Source: Halobacillus_B rhizosphaerae
GTDB lineage: Bacteria; Bacillota; Bacilli; Bacillales; Halobacillaceae
NCBI RefSeq assembly: GCF_046719735.1
Contig: NZ_JAUTWQ010000021.1
Span: 1 to 64,000, forward strand
Direction: 5' to 3'
DNA: 64,000 nt
In this document: one piece after another, positions 36,170 through 44,668 of the stretch
Layout of the letters: every line of letters begins with the position of its first letter
Numbering within the stretch: the stretch's first letter is position 1
The notes under the pieces: generated by a model
Databases searched by the model: none
What the model was told of the DNA's origin: nothing
What the model saw: only the letters and a program-made list of their open reading frames with translations
Translations under genes and position numbers: made by a program

Positions 36170-37372
36170 TTAACTGATTTGACCGCTCAGGTCCAGGTGA
36201 TCACGGATAATTAATTCTTGAGGATAATTTGTAAACTGTTCACAGCCTGTTTCCGTTACGCGGAAGGTTTCACTAATTTCTATTCCATCTGTGTTAAACC
36301 ACAAGGCAGGGATCAGGTGAAAAGTCATGTTGGGCTGCAATACGGTCATATCCCCTTTTCTAATGCTTGCTGTATGCTCTCCCCAGTCCGGCGGATAGTT
36401 AAGACCGACAGAATAGCCTAGACGGGCTTCTTTTTCAAAGCCATGCTTTTTAATGCTCTTTCTCCATACTTCCTCTAAATCGCCGCAAGTGACACCAGGT
36501 TTAGCCGCCAGCAGGACATTTTGAATTCCTTCGAGGACGACTGGTGCCAGGTACTGAAGCTTTTCACTAGGCTGGCCGATAGATACCGTCCGGGCAAGTG
36601 GGACATGATAGCGTTTATAACACCCGGCAAGTTCTACGATTACCGCATTCCCTTCAACAAAAGGCCGGTCCGTCCATGTCAGGTGTGGAATTGAGGTATT
36701 CTCACCCGTGGGAAGAAGCGGAACAATGGCTGGGTACTCCCCTCCAAATTCAGGTGTGCCTTTTACCAAGTTATAATAAATATCCGCCGCCGTATCACAC
36801 TCTCTCACTCCTGGACGAATACTTTCGACTCCTCTTGTCATCGCCAGTTCAGCTATTTTTGCAGCACGTCTCATATATTCAATTTCCTGATCTGATTTAA
36901 TCATCCGCACTTGATTTACTAATAAGCTTCCATCATGAAACTTCGCATCAGGCAGCCCTTTTTTTAATTGTTCCAGTGCCTTCCCTGTAAAATAGTAATG
37001 ATCCATCTCTACTCCAATGTTTCGCTTTCCTTCTCCAATCTGTGTAAGAATTTCAGCGATGAAATCCATTGGGTGATGAGTGGTTGAATGTACATAATAG
37101 TCCGGATAGGCAATCACATTTTCATCATAGATCCATGTGGTCGCTCTTGCCCCATTCGCGTCTTGAAAACGTCCAATCCAGAGCGGCTGAGGTTCATCGA
37201 TAATAATCACCATCATTTGGTGAACGTAGAAAGACCAGGCATCATATCCTGATAAATAATTCATATTCGCAGGATCCGTTATCAGCAGCACTTCAATTCC
37301 TTTGTCTGCCATTCTCTGCTTGGTACCTTTCAGTCGTTGGTTGTACTCTAAAATGTCAAATGGAAGTACCAT
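36170..37372 (-). CDS. doeA: Ectoine hydrolase-like protein (EutD/DoeA, M24 fold)
   Basis: 400 residues, essentially the length of DoeA. It has the creatinase/prolidase fold, and the stretches PANMNYLSGYDAWSFYVHQ near 40 and EISETFRVT near 373 are what I recognise in ectoine hydrolases. The usual M24 metal ligands are altered (VELAGCYKRYHVPLART near 254, with Glu and His where prolidases have Asp), as expected for the metal-independent EutD/creatinase branch. It would open the ectoine ring to N-acetyl-diaminobutyrate. ATG 37372 follows AGAGGGGG; the frame extends 17 codons upstream without a site. It is the first gene of the six-gene run. Confidence 0.85.
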   Translation of the reverse strand: MVLPFDILEYNQRLKGTKQRMADKGIEVLLITDPANMNYLSGYDAWSFYVHQMMVIIIDEPQPLWIGRFQDANGARATTWIYDENVIAYPDYYVHSTTHHPMDFIAEILTQIGEGKRNIGVEMDHYYFTGKALEQLKKGLPDAKFHDGSLLVNQVRMIKSDQEIEYMRRAAKIAELAMTRGVESIRPGVRECDTAADIYYNLVKGTPEFGGEYPAIVPLLPTGENTSIPHLTWTDRPFVEGNAVIVELAGCYKRYHVPLARTVSIGQPSEKLQYLAPVVLEGIQNVLLAAKPGVTCGDLEEVWRKSIKKHGFEKEARLGYSVGLNYPPDWGEHTASIRKGDMTVLQPNMTFHLIPALWFNTDGIEISETFRVTETGCEQFTNYPQELIIRDHLDLSGQIS

Positions 37373-37693
37373 TTTCCATCCCCCTCTAACTTTTGTCTGA
37401 AGATTAGAATAACTATAACCCAATTGTATTCAACAAAATTTTTCTATGTAATGTAAAAAATGTATGAAGTTTTTTAGAGGTTTTTTATACAAAACCGTAA
37501 ACCCCTTTACCAGCAAGTAAGTATCAGGCTTTTGAAAAATCTTTTTTTTAAAAAAGGAATAATCGCGGAAATTTATGAAGTTGTGGTTCTCTTTGATTTC
37601 ACTGCTTATAACGCGAGCGTCTGGGCGATGCAGCATTCACTAAACTCCAAAGTCCGTGGATGATTCAGAAAAGAACAGATGCAGAAACCACAT

Positions 37694-37730
37694 GAAAAAA
37701 GCATGGAACAAAGATCATTCCATGCTTTTT
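37694..37730 (-). terminator. Terminator of the thiamin operon
   Basis: AAAAAGCATGGAA pairs with TTCCATGCTTTTT around a 9-base loop, 30 bases after thiE. The rest of the 37373-37760 gap is AT-rich and should contain the promoter of the ectoine-type operon, which I could not place confidently. Confidence 0.85.
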
Positions 37731-37760
37731 CTCCGTATTAATTTTCAATTGCCTTGCTTC

Positions 37761-38378
37761 TTAAAGATTTCTCACTGCCTTCTCCACATTTGCGGCTTGA
37801 GTAACTGCCGAAACGACGGCTACTCCGTCTGCTCCCGCTTCTATCACCTGATGAGCATTTTCTTCAGTAATTCCCCCAATTCCAACTAGCGGAAGGTCAG
37901 GATACGACTCCTTGATAGAACGAATCCATTTTGTTCCCGTCACTGGATTGGCGTCTCGTTTCGTTACTGTTGGAAAAATCGGCCCCGCTCCTAAATAATC
38001 GACTTCTTCTAAAGATTGCTTCGTAAGCTCTTCGTCATCAGATACAGATAGTCCGATAATTTTATCAGGAAATTCAGCACGTAATAGATCGACTTTCCGG
38101 TCACTCTGGCCTACATGGATCCCGTCCGCTTTAAGTGGTGCTACTAAATCAGGATCATCATTTACGATAAACAAAACATTATTATTGGAGCAGATTTTGC
38201 GCAGTTTCATTCCTAACTCTAATTTTTCATACCCTCGCAGGGAATCGTCTCCTTTTTCCCGATATTGAAAGGCGGTAATACCCCCTTTGATGGCTTCTCT
38301 TAATATATCCACCGCATTTCGGGAACAATTCTCAGTCCCCATAATTAAATATTTTCTTAATTGTTGAGAAAGCTCCAT
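37761..38378 (-). CDS. thiE: Thiamin-phosphate synthase
   Basis: 205 residues, TIM-barrel. Motifs: AFQYREKG near 38, FIVNDDPDLV near 68, DGIHVGQSD near 86, GPIFPTVTKRDA near 133 and GIGGITEENA near 168. It joins hydroxymethylpyrimidine diphosphate and thiazole phosphate to thiamin monophosphate. The ATG lies 1 base after the thiM stop. TenI is the close paralogue, but the intact pyrimidine- and phosphate-binding loops favour ThiE. Confidence 0.9.
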   Translation of the reverse strand: MELSQQLRKYLIMGTENCSRNAVDILREAIKGGITAFQYREKGDDSLRGYEKLELGMKLRKICSNNNVLFIVNDDPDLVAPLKADGIHVGQSDRKVDLLRAEFPDKIIGLSVSDDEELTKQSLEEVDYLGAGPIFPTVTKRDANPVTGTKWIRSIKESYPDLPLVGIGGITEENAHQVIEAGADGVAVVSAVTQAANVEKAVRNL

Positions 38379-38379
38379 T

Positions 38380-39138
38380 TTACAAATGGCCTCCTTCTAC
38401 TGAAAGGGCGTCGATAAAATGAGGCAGAAACGTACCTGGACCGTAAACCTGTTGAGAAGAGGCAGCTTTTTCAGCTGCTTGCCCATAGAATTTTACAGCC
38501 GCTAAAGCTTTTTCCAGAGGTTCTCCAGGTACTGATAAACAAGCGGTAACAATGGCCCCCAATAAACAGCCGCTCCCCGTAACCTTAGAAAGAAGAGGAT
38601 GACCGGATTCATTATAGAACACATTCTCCCCATCGCTAATTACATCAGTTGGCCCAGTTAATAGGGCAATGGTTTGGTATTTCCCCGCAACTTGCCGAGC
38701 TATTTCTTCGATGTTACCTTCTCCGATGGAATCAACTCCCATCGTTTCTACAGAGATTCCAACCAGATGGGCAAGCTCTCCAGCATTTCCTTTAATCGCC
38801 GCGGGACGGACCTTCTCTATAATTCGTTTAAAGGCATCTGTTCTAAAATTAGTCGCGGCAACTCCAACAGGGTCAACTACGACTGGAATGCCCTTTTGAT
38901 TTGCAGCTTTTCCGGCATCGATCATAGCTGTTATTTGGGACTCGGTAAGGGTGCCGATGTTGATCAGTACACCATTTGATAAAGCAGCCACATCTGCAGC
39001 ATCCTCAGGAGCGTTGGCCATTATAGGAGACGCCCCAAAAGCCAGCAGACCATTAGCGCTGAAGTTCATGACGACTGAATTTGTTAAGTTGTGTATTAAT
39101 GGATTCTGTTTCCGTACGAGGTTAATTATTTCTTCCAT
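38380..39138 (-). CDS. thiM: Hydroxyethylthiazole kinase
   Basis: 252 residues of the ThiM ribokinase-like family. HNLTNSVVMNF near 17, PVVVDPVGVAATNFR near 87, IKGNAGELAHL near 114 and the catalytic VTGSGCLLGA near 190 are visible. It salvages thiazole alcohol by phosphorylation. It overlaps thiD by 13 bases and uses AGGAGG before the ATG. Confidence 0.92.
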   Translation of the reverse strand: MEEIINLVRKQNPLIHNLTNSVVMNFSANGLLAFGASPIMANAPEDAADVAALSNGVLINIGTLTESQITAMIDAGKAANQKGIPVVVDPVGVAATNFRTDAFKRIIEKVRPAAIKGNAGELAHLVGISVETMGVDSIGEGNIEEIARQVAGKYQTIALLTGPTDVISDGENVFYNESGHPLLSKVTGSGCLLGAIVTACLSVPGEPLEKALAAVKFYGQAAEKAASSQQVYGPGTFLPHFIDALSVEGGHL

Positions 39139-39935
39139 TGCTTAACCTCCTCCTTCCATGCCCAATGATTGGTTGGACCACTGCCCTTACCTAGATCAAA
39201 GGAGTGTTTAATAGCGGCCGTTACAAATTGTTTCGCTTTCTCTACGGCTCTAGGTAAATCAATCCCTCGGCTCAAATAGGCAGTGATCGCTGCAGAATAC
39301 GTACACCCTGTACCATGCGTGTTGTTGGTAGCGATCCGCTCCGCACTGTAGGAGTGAATTTTACTGCCATCGAATAAATAATCTACCGCTTCCCCGTCCC
39401 GGTGTCCGCCTTTCACAAGTGCGGCCCCGGCTCCTAGTTTGGTCACGATTTGTTCTGCAGCCTCTTTCATATCATCCGTGGTTTCGATTTGCTGCCCCAA
39501 TAAATCTTCTGCCTCAGGAAGGTTGGGAGTGATGACCGACGCAAAGGGTACAAGGTGTTCTCTCAGCCAAGCTCGGGATTCTGCTTCTATTAACGGATCA
39601 CCACTTTGAGCGACCATCACCGGATCCATTACATAAGGTGCGGATATTTGAGGGATCCAATCTGCTATGACCTTCATCATATCTTTATCAGCAATCATCC
39701 CTGATTTAAAAGCATCAATGGGCATATCGGCAGAGACAGCTTCTAACTGCTGCTGTATCATTTCAGCAGGCAGATGATGTACAGCATTTACACCTGTTGT
39801 ATTTTGCGCAACCACTGAAGTGACCACAGACATGCCGTAGCTCTTCAGCTCTTGGAATGTTTTCAAGTCCGCCTGTATTCCTGCACCTCCGCTTGGATCA
39901 GTACCGGCAATTGTTAGAGAACACTGGATACTCAT
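39126..39935 (-). CDS. thiD: Hydroxymethylpyrimidine (phosphate) kinase
   Basis: 269 residues. The ThiD signature AGTDPSGGAGIQADLKTF lies near residue 9, VMDPVMVAQSG near 101 and the anion hole NTHGTGCTYSAA near 206. It phosphorylates HMP and HMP-P. ATG 39935 has AAAGGAG about 10 bases upstream and overlaps tenA by 4 bases (ATGA); the frame runs nine codons further upstream. Confidence 0.92.
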   Translation of the reverse strand: MSIQCSLTIAGTDPSGGAGIQADLKTFQELKSYGMSVVTSVVAQNTTGVNAVHHLPAEMIQQQLEAVSADMPIDAFKSGMIADKDMMKVIADWIPQISAPYVMDPVMVAQSGDPLIEAESRAWLREHLVPFASVITPNLPEAEDLLGQQIETTDDMKEAAEQIVTKLGAGAALVKGGHRDGEAVDYLFDGSKIHSYSAERIATNNTHGTGCTYSAAITAYLSRGIDLPRAVEKAKQFVTAAIKHSFDLGKGSGPTNHWAWKEEVKQWKK

Positions 39936-40618
39936 CTTACCCTGCTCCTTTCTCCTGGCCATTCTTCACACGTATAAGCCATCTCCCAAAACTTCAACTC
40001 CAGCTGACAGCTTTTTCGAAATGCATCCTTCATACGCCTTTGTTCGGCTTGGGAAGCTTGAGCAGAAAAATAGTCAAGGCGCTCACACAAATGCTGGGTC
40101 AGCTGTTCCATTTCACCTTCCGCATAAAAGCTAATCCACGGGTAGAAGGGATGATCCTCTGACGGCTGGTATTGTTTCATTAAATATTCACCGATCTCTA
40201 AATACGTCCATGGACAAGGCAGAAGTGCTGCAATGATCTCTCCCACCCCTCCTTGATGGGCGTGATACAACATATGCTTTACATAGTGATCGGCAGTTGG
40301 AGGCAGAGGAAACCCTTGCAAGTCTTCATACCGGATCCCTATAACTTCGCAAAGATTTTTATGGGGATGGATTTCACTATTTAATACAAAATTCACTTGT
40401 TCATTAAAGTATTGAATATCCTTTCGTTCCGCCGATTTCGAGATGGCTGTACCATAAATTTGCATAAATGCATTTAAATATTCATAATCCGCTTTAATGT
40501 AGTGTGCTATAGAGGAAGAAGGAACATGTCCTTCACCTAGACCTTTTACAAAAGGATGTTCGAATATTTCTTGAAATAAATCTTGATTTTCATTCCGAAT
40601 CATTTGAGAAAATTTCAT
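39932..40618 (-). CDS. tenA: Aminopyrimidine aminohydrolase / thiaminase II (TenA)
   Basis: 228 residues of the all-helical TenA family. YIKADYEYLNAF near 40 and LLPCPWTYLEIG, whose Cys near 134 is the nucleophile, are present. It salvages pyrimidine from degraded thiamin. The gene has AAGGAGG upstream and follows a TPP riboswitch by about 60 bases; it begins the tenA-thiD-thiM-thiE unit. Confidence 0.92.
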   Translation of the reverse strand: MKFSQMIRNENQDLFQEIFEHPFVKGLGEGHVPSSSIAHYIKADYEYLNAFMQIYGTAISKSAERKDIQYFNEQVNFVLNSEIHPHKNLCEVIGIRYEDLQGFPLPPTADHYVKHMLYHAHQGGVGEIIAALLPCPWTYLEIGEYLMKQYQPSEDHPFYPWISFYAEGEMEQLTQHLCERLDYFSAQASQAEQRRMKDAFRKSCQLELKFWEMAYTCEEWPGERSRVR

Positions 40619-40676
40619 TGAAGTGCCTCCTTGGTTTGCGGAAGCTGCCAGGGGTGGGTTAATGAGGTTGCCACCT

Positions 40677-40761
40677 ACTTCCCTACGCTGGTCTTAACCA
40701 GATCAGGTCGATAAGAGTTGGAAATACATTCCTCTCAGTCCGATTTGCGGACACCCCTAGT
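40677..40761 (-). promoter_or_regulatory. TPP riboswitch (THI element) before tenA
   Basis: Read on the minus strand it has the conserved order: GGGGTGTCCG, ACTGAGAGG, GACCTGATCTGG, TAAGACCAGCG and AGGGAAGT. It starts 13 bases after the thiW stop codon. No terminator stem with a T-run lies between it and tenA, so control of translation is more likely than attenuation. Confidence 0.92.
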
Positions 40762-40773
40762 AGATTCCGAACA

Positions 40774-41259
40774 TTAAATTGTTGTAAATTGGTTTCGATC
40801 CAAACGATATACCACGCACCAGCCGATGATGGCTCCCGTGATACTGCTGATAAGAAAGGAAGGAAGAAAAATAAAAGCGCCGCTGGAACTCCCCATAAAA
40901 AGATGGGCATACGGAACAGAAAATAGCGCTCCAATCACACCCGTACCAATTACTTCTCCTATAGCGGCATAAATTTCTTTTTTGAAGAATTGATATAGAA
41001 CACCAGCTAGAAATGCGCCAATCATGGCACCTGGAAAAGCAAGCAGCGTCCCTGTACCTAGTAAATTTCTTACCAGACCTATCGTAAAGGCGATTACAAC
41101 GGCAGGAAGCGGACCAAGCATAACCGCTGCCATTACATTTACAGCATGCTGTACAGGATAAGCTTTAGCTATCCCTGCCGGAAACCAGAGCAGCTGAGAG
41201 CCCAGAGTTGCGACAGCAACAAACACAGCCATCGTAGTAAGCATACGAGTTCGTTTCAT
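40774..41259 (-). CDS. thiW: Energy-coupling-factor S component, ThiW type
   Basis: 161 residues with about five membrane helices. PAGIAKAYPVQHAVNVMAAV near 31 and LLGTGTLLAFPGAMIGAFLAG near 71 are typical of ThiW, the substrate-binding subunit for a thiazole thiamin precursor, working with a shared ECF module encoded elsewhere. ATG 41259 follows GGGAGG by about 7 bases. It lies between two TPP riboswitches. Confidence 0.88.
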   Translation of the reverse strand: MKRTRMLTTMAVFVAVATLGSQLLWFPAGIAKAYPVQHAVNVMAAVMLGPLPAVVIAFTIGLVRNLLGTGTLLAFPGAMIGAFLAGVLYQFFKKEIYAAIGEVIGTGVIGALFSVPYAHLFMGSSSGAFIFLPSFLISSITGAIIGWCVVYRLDRNQFTTI

Positions 41260-41363
41260 AGTTTTCCCTCCCATAAAAGGGAGACCCAGAGAGCATTCGA
41301 GAAGGATGAGCTTTTGTCACCACGCAGACAATTGACTCATGACCGAGGTATATTCCTGGACAC

Positions 41364-41397
41364 TAAAAAAAGCCAGTCCTAAGGAGGACCTGGCTTC
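41364..41397 (-). terminator. Riboswitch-linked attenuator before thiW
   Basis: On the minus strand AAGCCAGGTCCT pairs with AGGACTGGCT and is followed by seven Ts, 33 bases after the TPP aptamer and about 105 bases before thiW. This is the expected terminator of a transcription-controlling riboswitch. Confidence 0.85.
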
Positions 41398-41429
41398 GAA
41401 TGGATGGAGTCAATAATCTTGCACTCTGA

Positions 41430-41522
41430 CTACTTCCCTCCGCTGGTCTTAACCAGATCAGGTTCATAAGAGTCGGAAAGCTCGATTGCTTTCCTCTCAG
41501 CCCATGACGGGCCCCCCTAGTA
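41430..41522 (-). promoter_or_regulatory. TPP riboswitch (THI element) before thiW
   Basis: On the minus strand: CTAGGGGGGCCCG, GGCTGAGAGG, an extra stem with GAAAGCAATCGAGCTTTCC, then GAACCTGATCTGG, TTAAGACCAGCGGAGGGAAGTAG. All conserved TPP-aptamer blocks are present. It is followed by a Rho-independent terminator, so it should switch transcription off when TPP is bound. Confidence 0.94.
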
Positions 41523-41593
41523 GTTTCATAGATTTCTATTCACTTGGTTTTGTTCATCGTAACAAAGATGTAAGATCCTGTCACCTATTTCTA

Positions 41594-43273
41594 TTATTCT
41601 TTTACTTTCTTCAACATCCACAATCTCACACTAAGTTCTAGTAAAAATAAGTCGTCGGCATCCAGCAGAGAAAGCCCTGTTAAATGTTCAATGTTTCGCA
41701 GCCGGTGCAGCAGAGACTGCCGATGCAGATTCAGCGCACGTGAAGACTGACTTACATTACTATTATATTTGTTATAAACGATGAAAGTATGAATTAAGTC
41801 GGTTTGTCGCTTTTGATCATAATCAATAAGTTTAGCCAGCGTATCTTCGACGATATTCTCGATCCCTTTATCATGAGATAAAGACATGAGAAGACGATTC
41901 ATTCTTGTATCACTGAAAAAAGTCCGCTCCCCGTCTTCGTTTTGGTGACGCCCAATATTTAACGCGGTAACCGCTTCATCATAACTTTTATGAAACGTAT
42001 AAACTTCGTCTTTGCGAAAAGATATTCCCCAGGAAATAACAATTCCTGCAAGAAGTTCATTTAAACGTCGTTCTACTAAGTCAAGAAATTGATTAGTCGT
42101 TTCCATGTAGGGGTGTTCGTCTGCTTCTAAGTAAACAATAACCTCTCCATCTTCAAAGGTGGTCATGGTGCGCCTCTGTAATACATCCCCAGCATGAGTG
42201 ACTTCCTTTTGAATATAATAATTCCGGCTGTGCATGGAAGAGGATCGAACAGGATGATCAGTAGAACCGATGTGATCATCTATCCTTTTCTTAAAACGAA
42301 TATCCCCTACTATACAAATGTATGGACGATTTAAGTCATATCCAAGCAATTGTGCTTTGGAAAGCAGCTGCTTATCAATGGTTACCTCCGTTTTCGCAAG
42401 GTCAAGCAGGAAATTATCCTTCAATCGAATTTCCGTCATTTCTATGGCATTTTCTTTTACAAAATATAGTGCACAAGCCGTTAAAGCATGCTCTAATATA
42501 TTCAGGACTACCCAGGTTAGTTCATTGTCATCCTCTGGCTTAAACAGCAGGTATCCTTGCTTCTTATAGTTGGACAGAATAGTTAACTGATAGCAGCTAT
42601 CCTCTCCGATTTCATACTTTTCAATATAATGATAAAGCGGATGATCGCTGAAAGGATAGGGAGTAACTAACTGATATTCTCCCTCTGTTTTACCATTTAA
42701 GATATCTATTAAATGGAGATTGAAATGATGGTTGGCTCGAATTAGTTTATTGTGATCACTAATGGCAATCGGTATTTTCGTATTTTCGTATAATATTGTC
42801 GTGATTTCCTGCAAACCTTTGCCATTCAGCACACAGTTAATCAATTCCTGCCTAATCCCTTCTGCCTGCCGCTGCTCTACTTCCTTCTCTTTGCTGATTT
42901 CACTTAAAACTTCTTGCATAATGTCTCCAAAGCGAACTTCCCACGGGACTTCTAAGATGATCAGGCCATTTTGTTCTGCCAGTTGAGCGATTCGATCCGG
43001 CACGTTATAAATGTATCTTCCTGTAGCAAAAGCAAGGGCAGACGCTCCGGACTGAAGAACGTCTTTCACGTAGGATTCCAGCCCAATGGGATCATCCACA
43101 CAACCAATTCCTGTGCTAAGTACTAATTCATTGCTGCGGATAAAATTTTCCACAGGAGTTTCAACCACTGAGATCCACTCAACGGATTGATCAGAAAGAA
43201 TAGACTTACCTGTTACGATCTTCGCTTTCTCCATCACCGGCAATTGTAAAACATCCGCGACACTTATCCCCAT
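41594..43273 (-). CDS. PucR-family transcriptional regulator
   Basis: 559 residues. An N-terminal PucR ligand domain (about 1-140, with ISVADVLQLPVM, ELVLSTG and LILEVPWEVRFGDI) is joined by a GAF-like middle part to a C-terminal HTH_30 domain with LNLHRQSLLHRLRNIEHLTG near 525. PucR proteins control purine, amino-acid or osmolyte catabolism. ATG 43273 is chosen (AGGGG 8 bases upstream). It begins 18 bases after the EutB-like gene, which suggests it regulates this ectoine-type module rather than the thi genes. Confidence 0.87.
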   Translation of the reverse strand: MGISVADVLQLPVMEKAKIVTGKSILSDQSVEWISVVETPVENFIRSNELVLSTGIGCVDDPIGLESYVKDVLQSGASALAFATGRYIYNVPDRIAQLAEQNGLIILEVPWEVRFGDIMQEVLSEISKEKEVEQRQAEGIRQELINCVLNGKGLQEITTILYENTKIPIAISDHNKLIRANHHFNLHLIDILNGKTEGEYQLVTPYPFSDHPLYHYIEKYEIGEDSCYQLTILSNYKKQGYLLFKPEDDNELTWVVLNILEHALTACALYFVKENAIEMTEIRLKDNFLLDLAKTEVTIDKQLLSKAQLLGYDLNRPYICIVGDIRFKKRIDDHIGSTDHPVRSSSMHSRNYYIQKEVTHAGDVLQRRTMTTFEDGEVIVYLEADEHPYMETTNQFLDLVERRLNELLAGIVISWGISFRKDEVYTFHKSYDEAVTALNIGRHQNEDGERTFFSDTRMNRLLMSLSHDKGIENIVEDTLAKLIDYDQKRQTDLIHTFIVYNKYNSNVSQSSRALNLHRQSLLHRLRNIEHLTGLSLLDADDLFLLELSVRLWMLKKVKE

Positions 43274-43291
43274 CCTCCACACCCCTATATT

Positions 43292-44260
43292 TTATCTTGG
43301 CTTGATTATCCGCTGGATTGTTTGATGGTCTACATTATTTCCACTAATGATGACCACAATGTTCCGGTCGTTTTGCGGCTGCTTATCAAGAAGCCAGCCT
43401 ATGCCGGACGCTGCTGCTCCTTCCACCGCCATTTTGTGGAATTCAAGCATCGCTCTCATTCCGCTGGCAATGGATTGTTCGGATACCAATACTGCCTGAT
43501 CAATGTATTGCTTTGTCATAGAGAACGTGTACTGGTTGTCCGTTCCGATCCCTCCAAGCAGACTATCTGCAAGAGTTTCTTCTTCTTGCATTACCACCGG
43601 TCGGCCCGCCTTCAGACTTTCATACATGACTGCCGCTTTTTCCATAGATACCCCTGTAATATTTATCGCAGGATCGACGGTTTTGACAGCAAAAGCAATG
43701 CCAGAGAGCAGACCTCCTCCAGATAAAGGGATAACCACTTGATCCACATCGGGACACTGCTCTAGAATCTCAAGCCCAATGGTTCCCTGTCCGGCAATGA
43801 CGTCTAAATCATCAAACGGTTTAATAACCGTCTGACCCTCTTCTGCTTCCAACTGATAGCAGTATTCTTCTGCATCATCTTGGTTGCTGCCAATAATCTT
43901 CACTTCGGCATTCAGCCGTTTTAACCGGTTCACTTTTTCTTGGGGAACACGGTTGGAAAGGCAGACCGTTGCTTTAATTCCAAGCTGTTTAGCCACATAG
44001 GCAACCGCGATGCCATGATTCCCGGTAGAGAATGCGGCAACTCCTTTACGCAGTTCCTCCTGAGATAGAGAAAGGATTTTATTCGCCGCTCCTCTAAGTT
44101 TAAACGCCCCTGTAGGCTGATTGGATTCAAGTTTAAGATAAATATTAGCACCTAACTGTCTGGATAGTGGCTCTGAATAAAGAAGCGGAGTAATTTCAGC
44201 AACCGATTTTATCCGCCATTTGGCTTTCCAAAGGTCACGAGGTGTTAACTGCTGCCCCAT
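43292..44260 (-). CDS. eutB: Threonine dehydratase-like PLP enzyme, EutB-like
   Basis: 322 residues, fold-type II PLP enzyme with no ACT regulatory domain. QPTGAFKLRGAANK near 47 carries the PLP Lys, STGNHGIAVAY near 78 and PLSGGGLLSGIAFA near 172 bind the cofactor. EutB of ectoine/hydroxyectoine clusters is of this type and is thought to dehydrate a hydroxylated intermediate. Catabolic threonine/serine dehydratase is the alternative; the PucR and EutC/EutD context favours EutB. ATG 44260 is preceded by AAAGGGGG. Confidence 0.8.
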   Translation of the reverse strand: MGQQLTPRDLWKAKWRIKSVAEITPLLYSEPLSRQLGANIYLKLESNQPTGAFKLRGAANKILSLSQEELRKGVAAFSTGNHGIAVAYVAKQLGIKATVCLSNRVPQEKVNRLKRLNAEVKIIGSNQDDAEEYCYQLEAEEGQTVIKPFDDLDVIAGQGTIGLEILEQCPDVDQVVIPLSGGGLLSGIAFAVKTVDPAINITGVSMEKAAVMYESLKAGRPVVMQEEETLADSLLGGIGTDNQYTFSMTKQYIDQAVLVSEQSIASGMRAMLEFHKMAVEGAAASGIGWLLDKQPQNDRNIVVIISGNNVDHQTIQRIIKPR

Positions 44261-44516
44261 CAACTTCCCCCTTTTTTGACGTGTATGTCCGTTTAGTTCA
44301 GATTTTTCTGACAATAAACAAGAAAAAAATGTGTGATTACTCTAATTATAGTGGATCAGCCTCTGGGATTAAACAATAAGAAAAGGAAATCATTTCTTTT
44401 TTATTGAACACTACTGGATAAAAACAGGAAAGGGCGCGAAGGAATTTCACTTACGAGGGGAAACCGGCTGTGTACTTTCTGTTGAAACGTCTAGAAACCT
44501 TGAATCAGACAAAAGA

Positions 44517-44570
44517 AAATCCGAACGATGATGGAAGAATTTCGATAACACTTCATCATCGTTCGGATTT
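44517..44570 (-). terminator. Terminator after asparagine synthetase
   Basis: AAATCCGAACGATGATG pairs perfectly with CATCATCGTTCGGATTT around a 20-base loop, about 100 bases after asnB. The 408 bases between eutB and asnB hold no other gene that I can support. Confidence 0.85.
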
Positions 44571-44668
44571 AATATTCCAGCGGGGAAAACCCCCGGTGAC
44601 TTATGCGAAAGGAAGGCATACCAGCCGTCCGCCTGCATGTTCATTAAAGTTTAGGTCCAGTTATAAAT

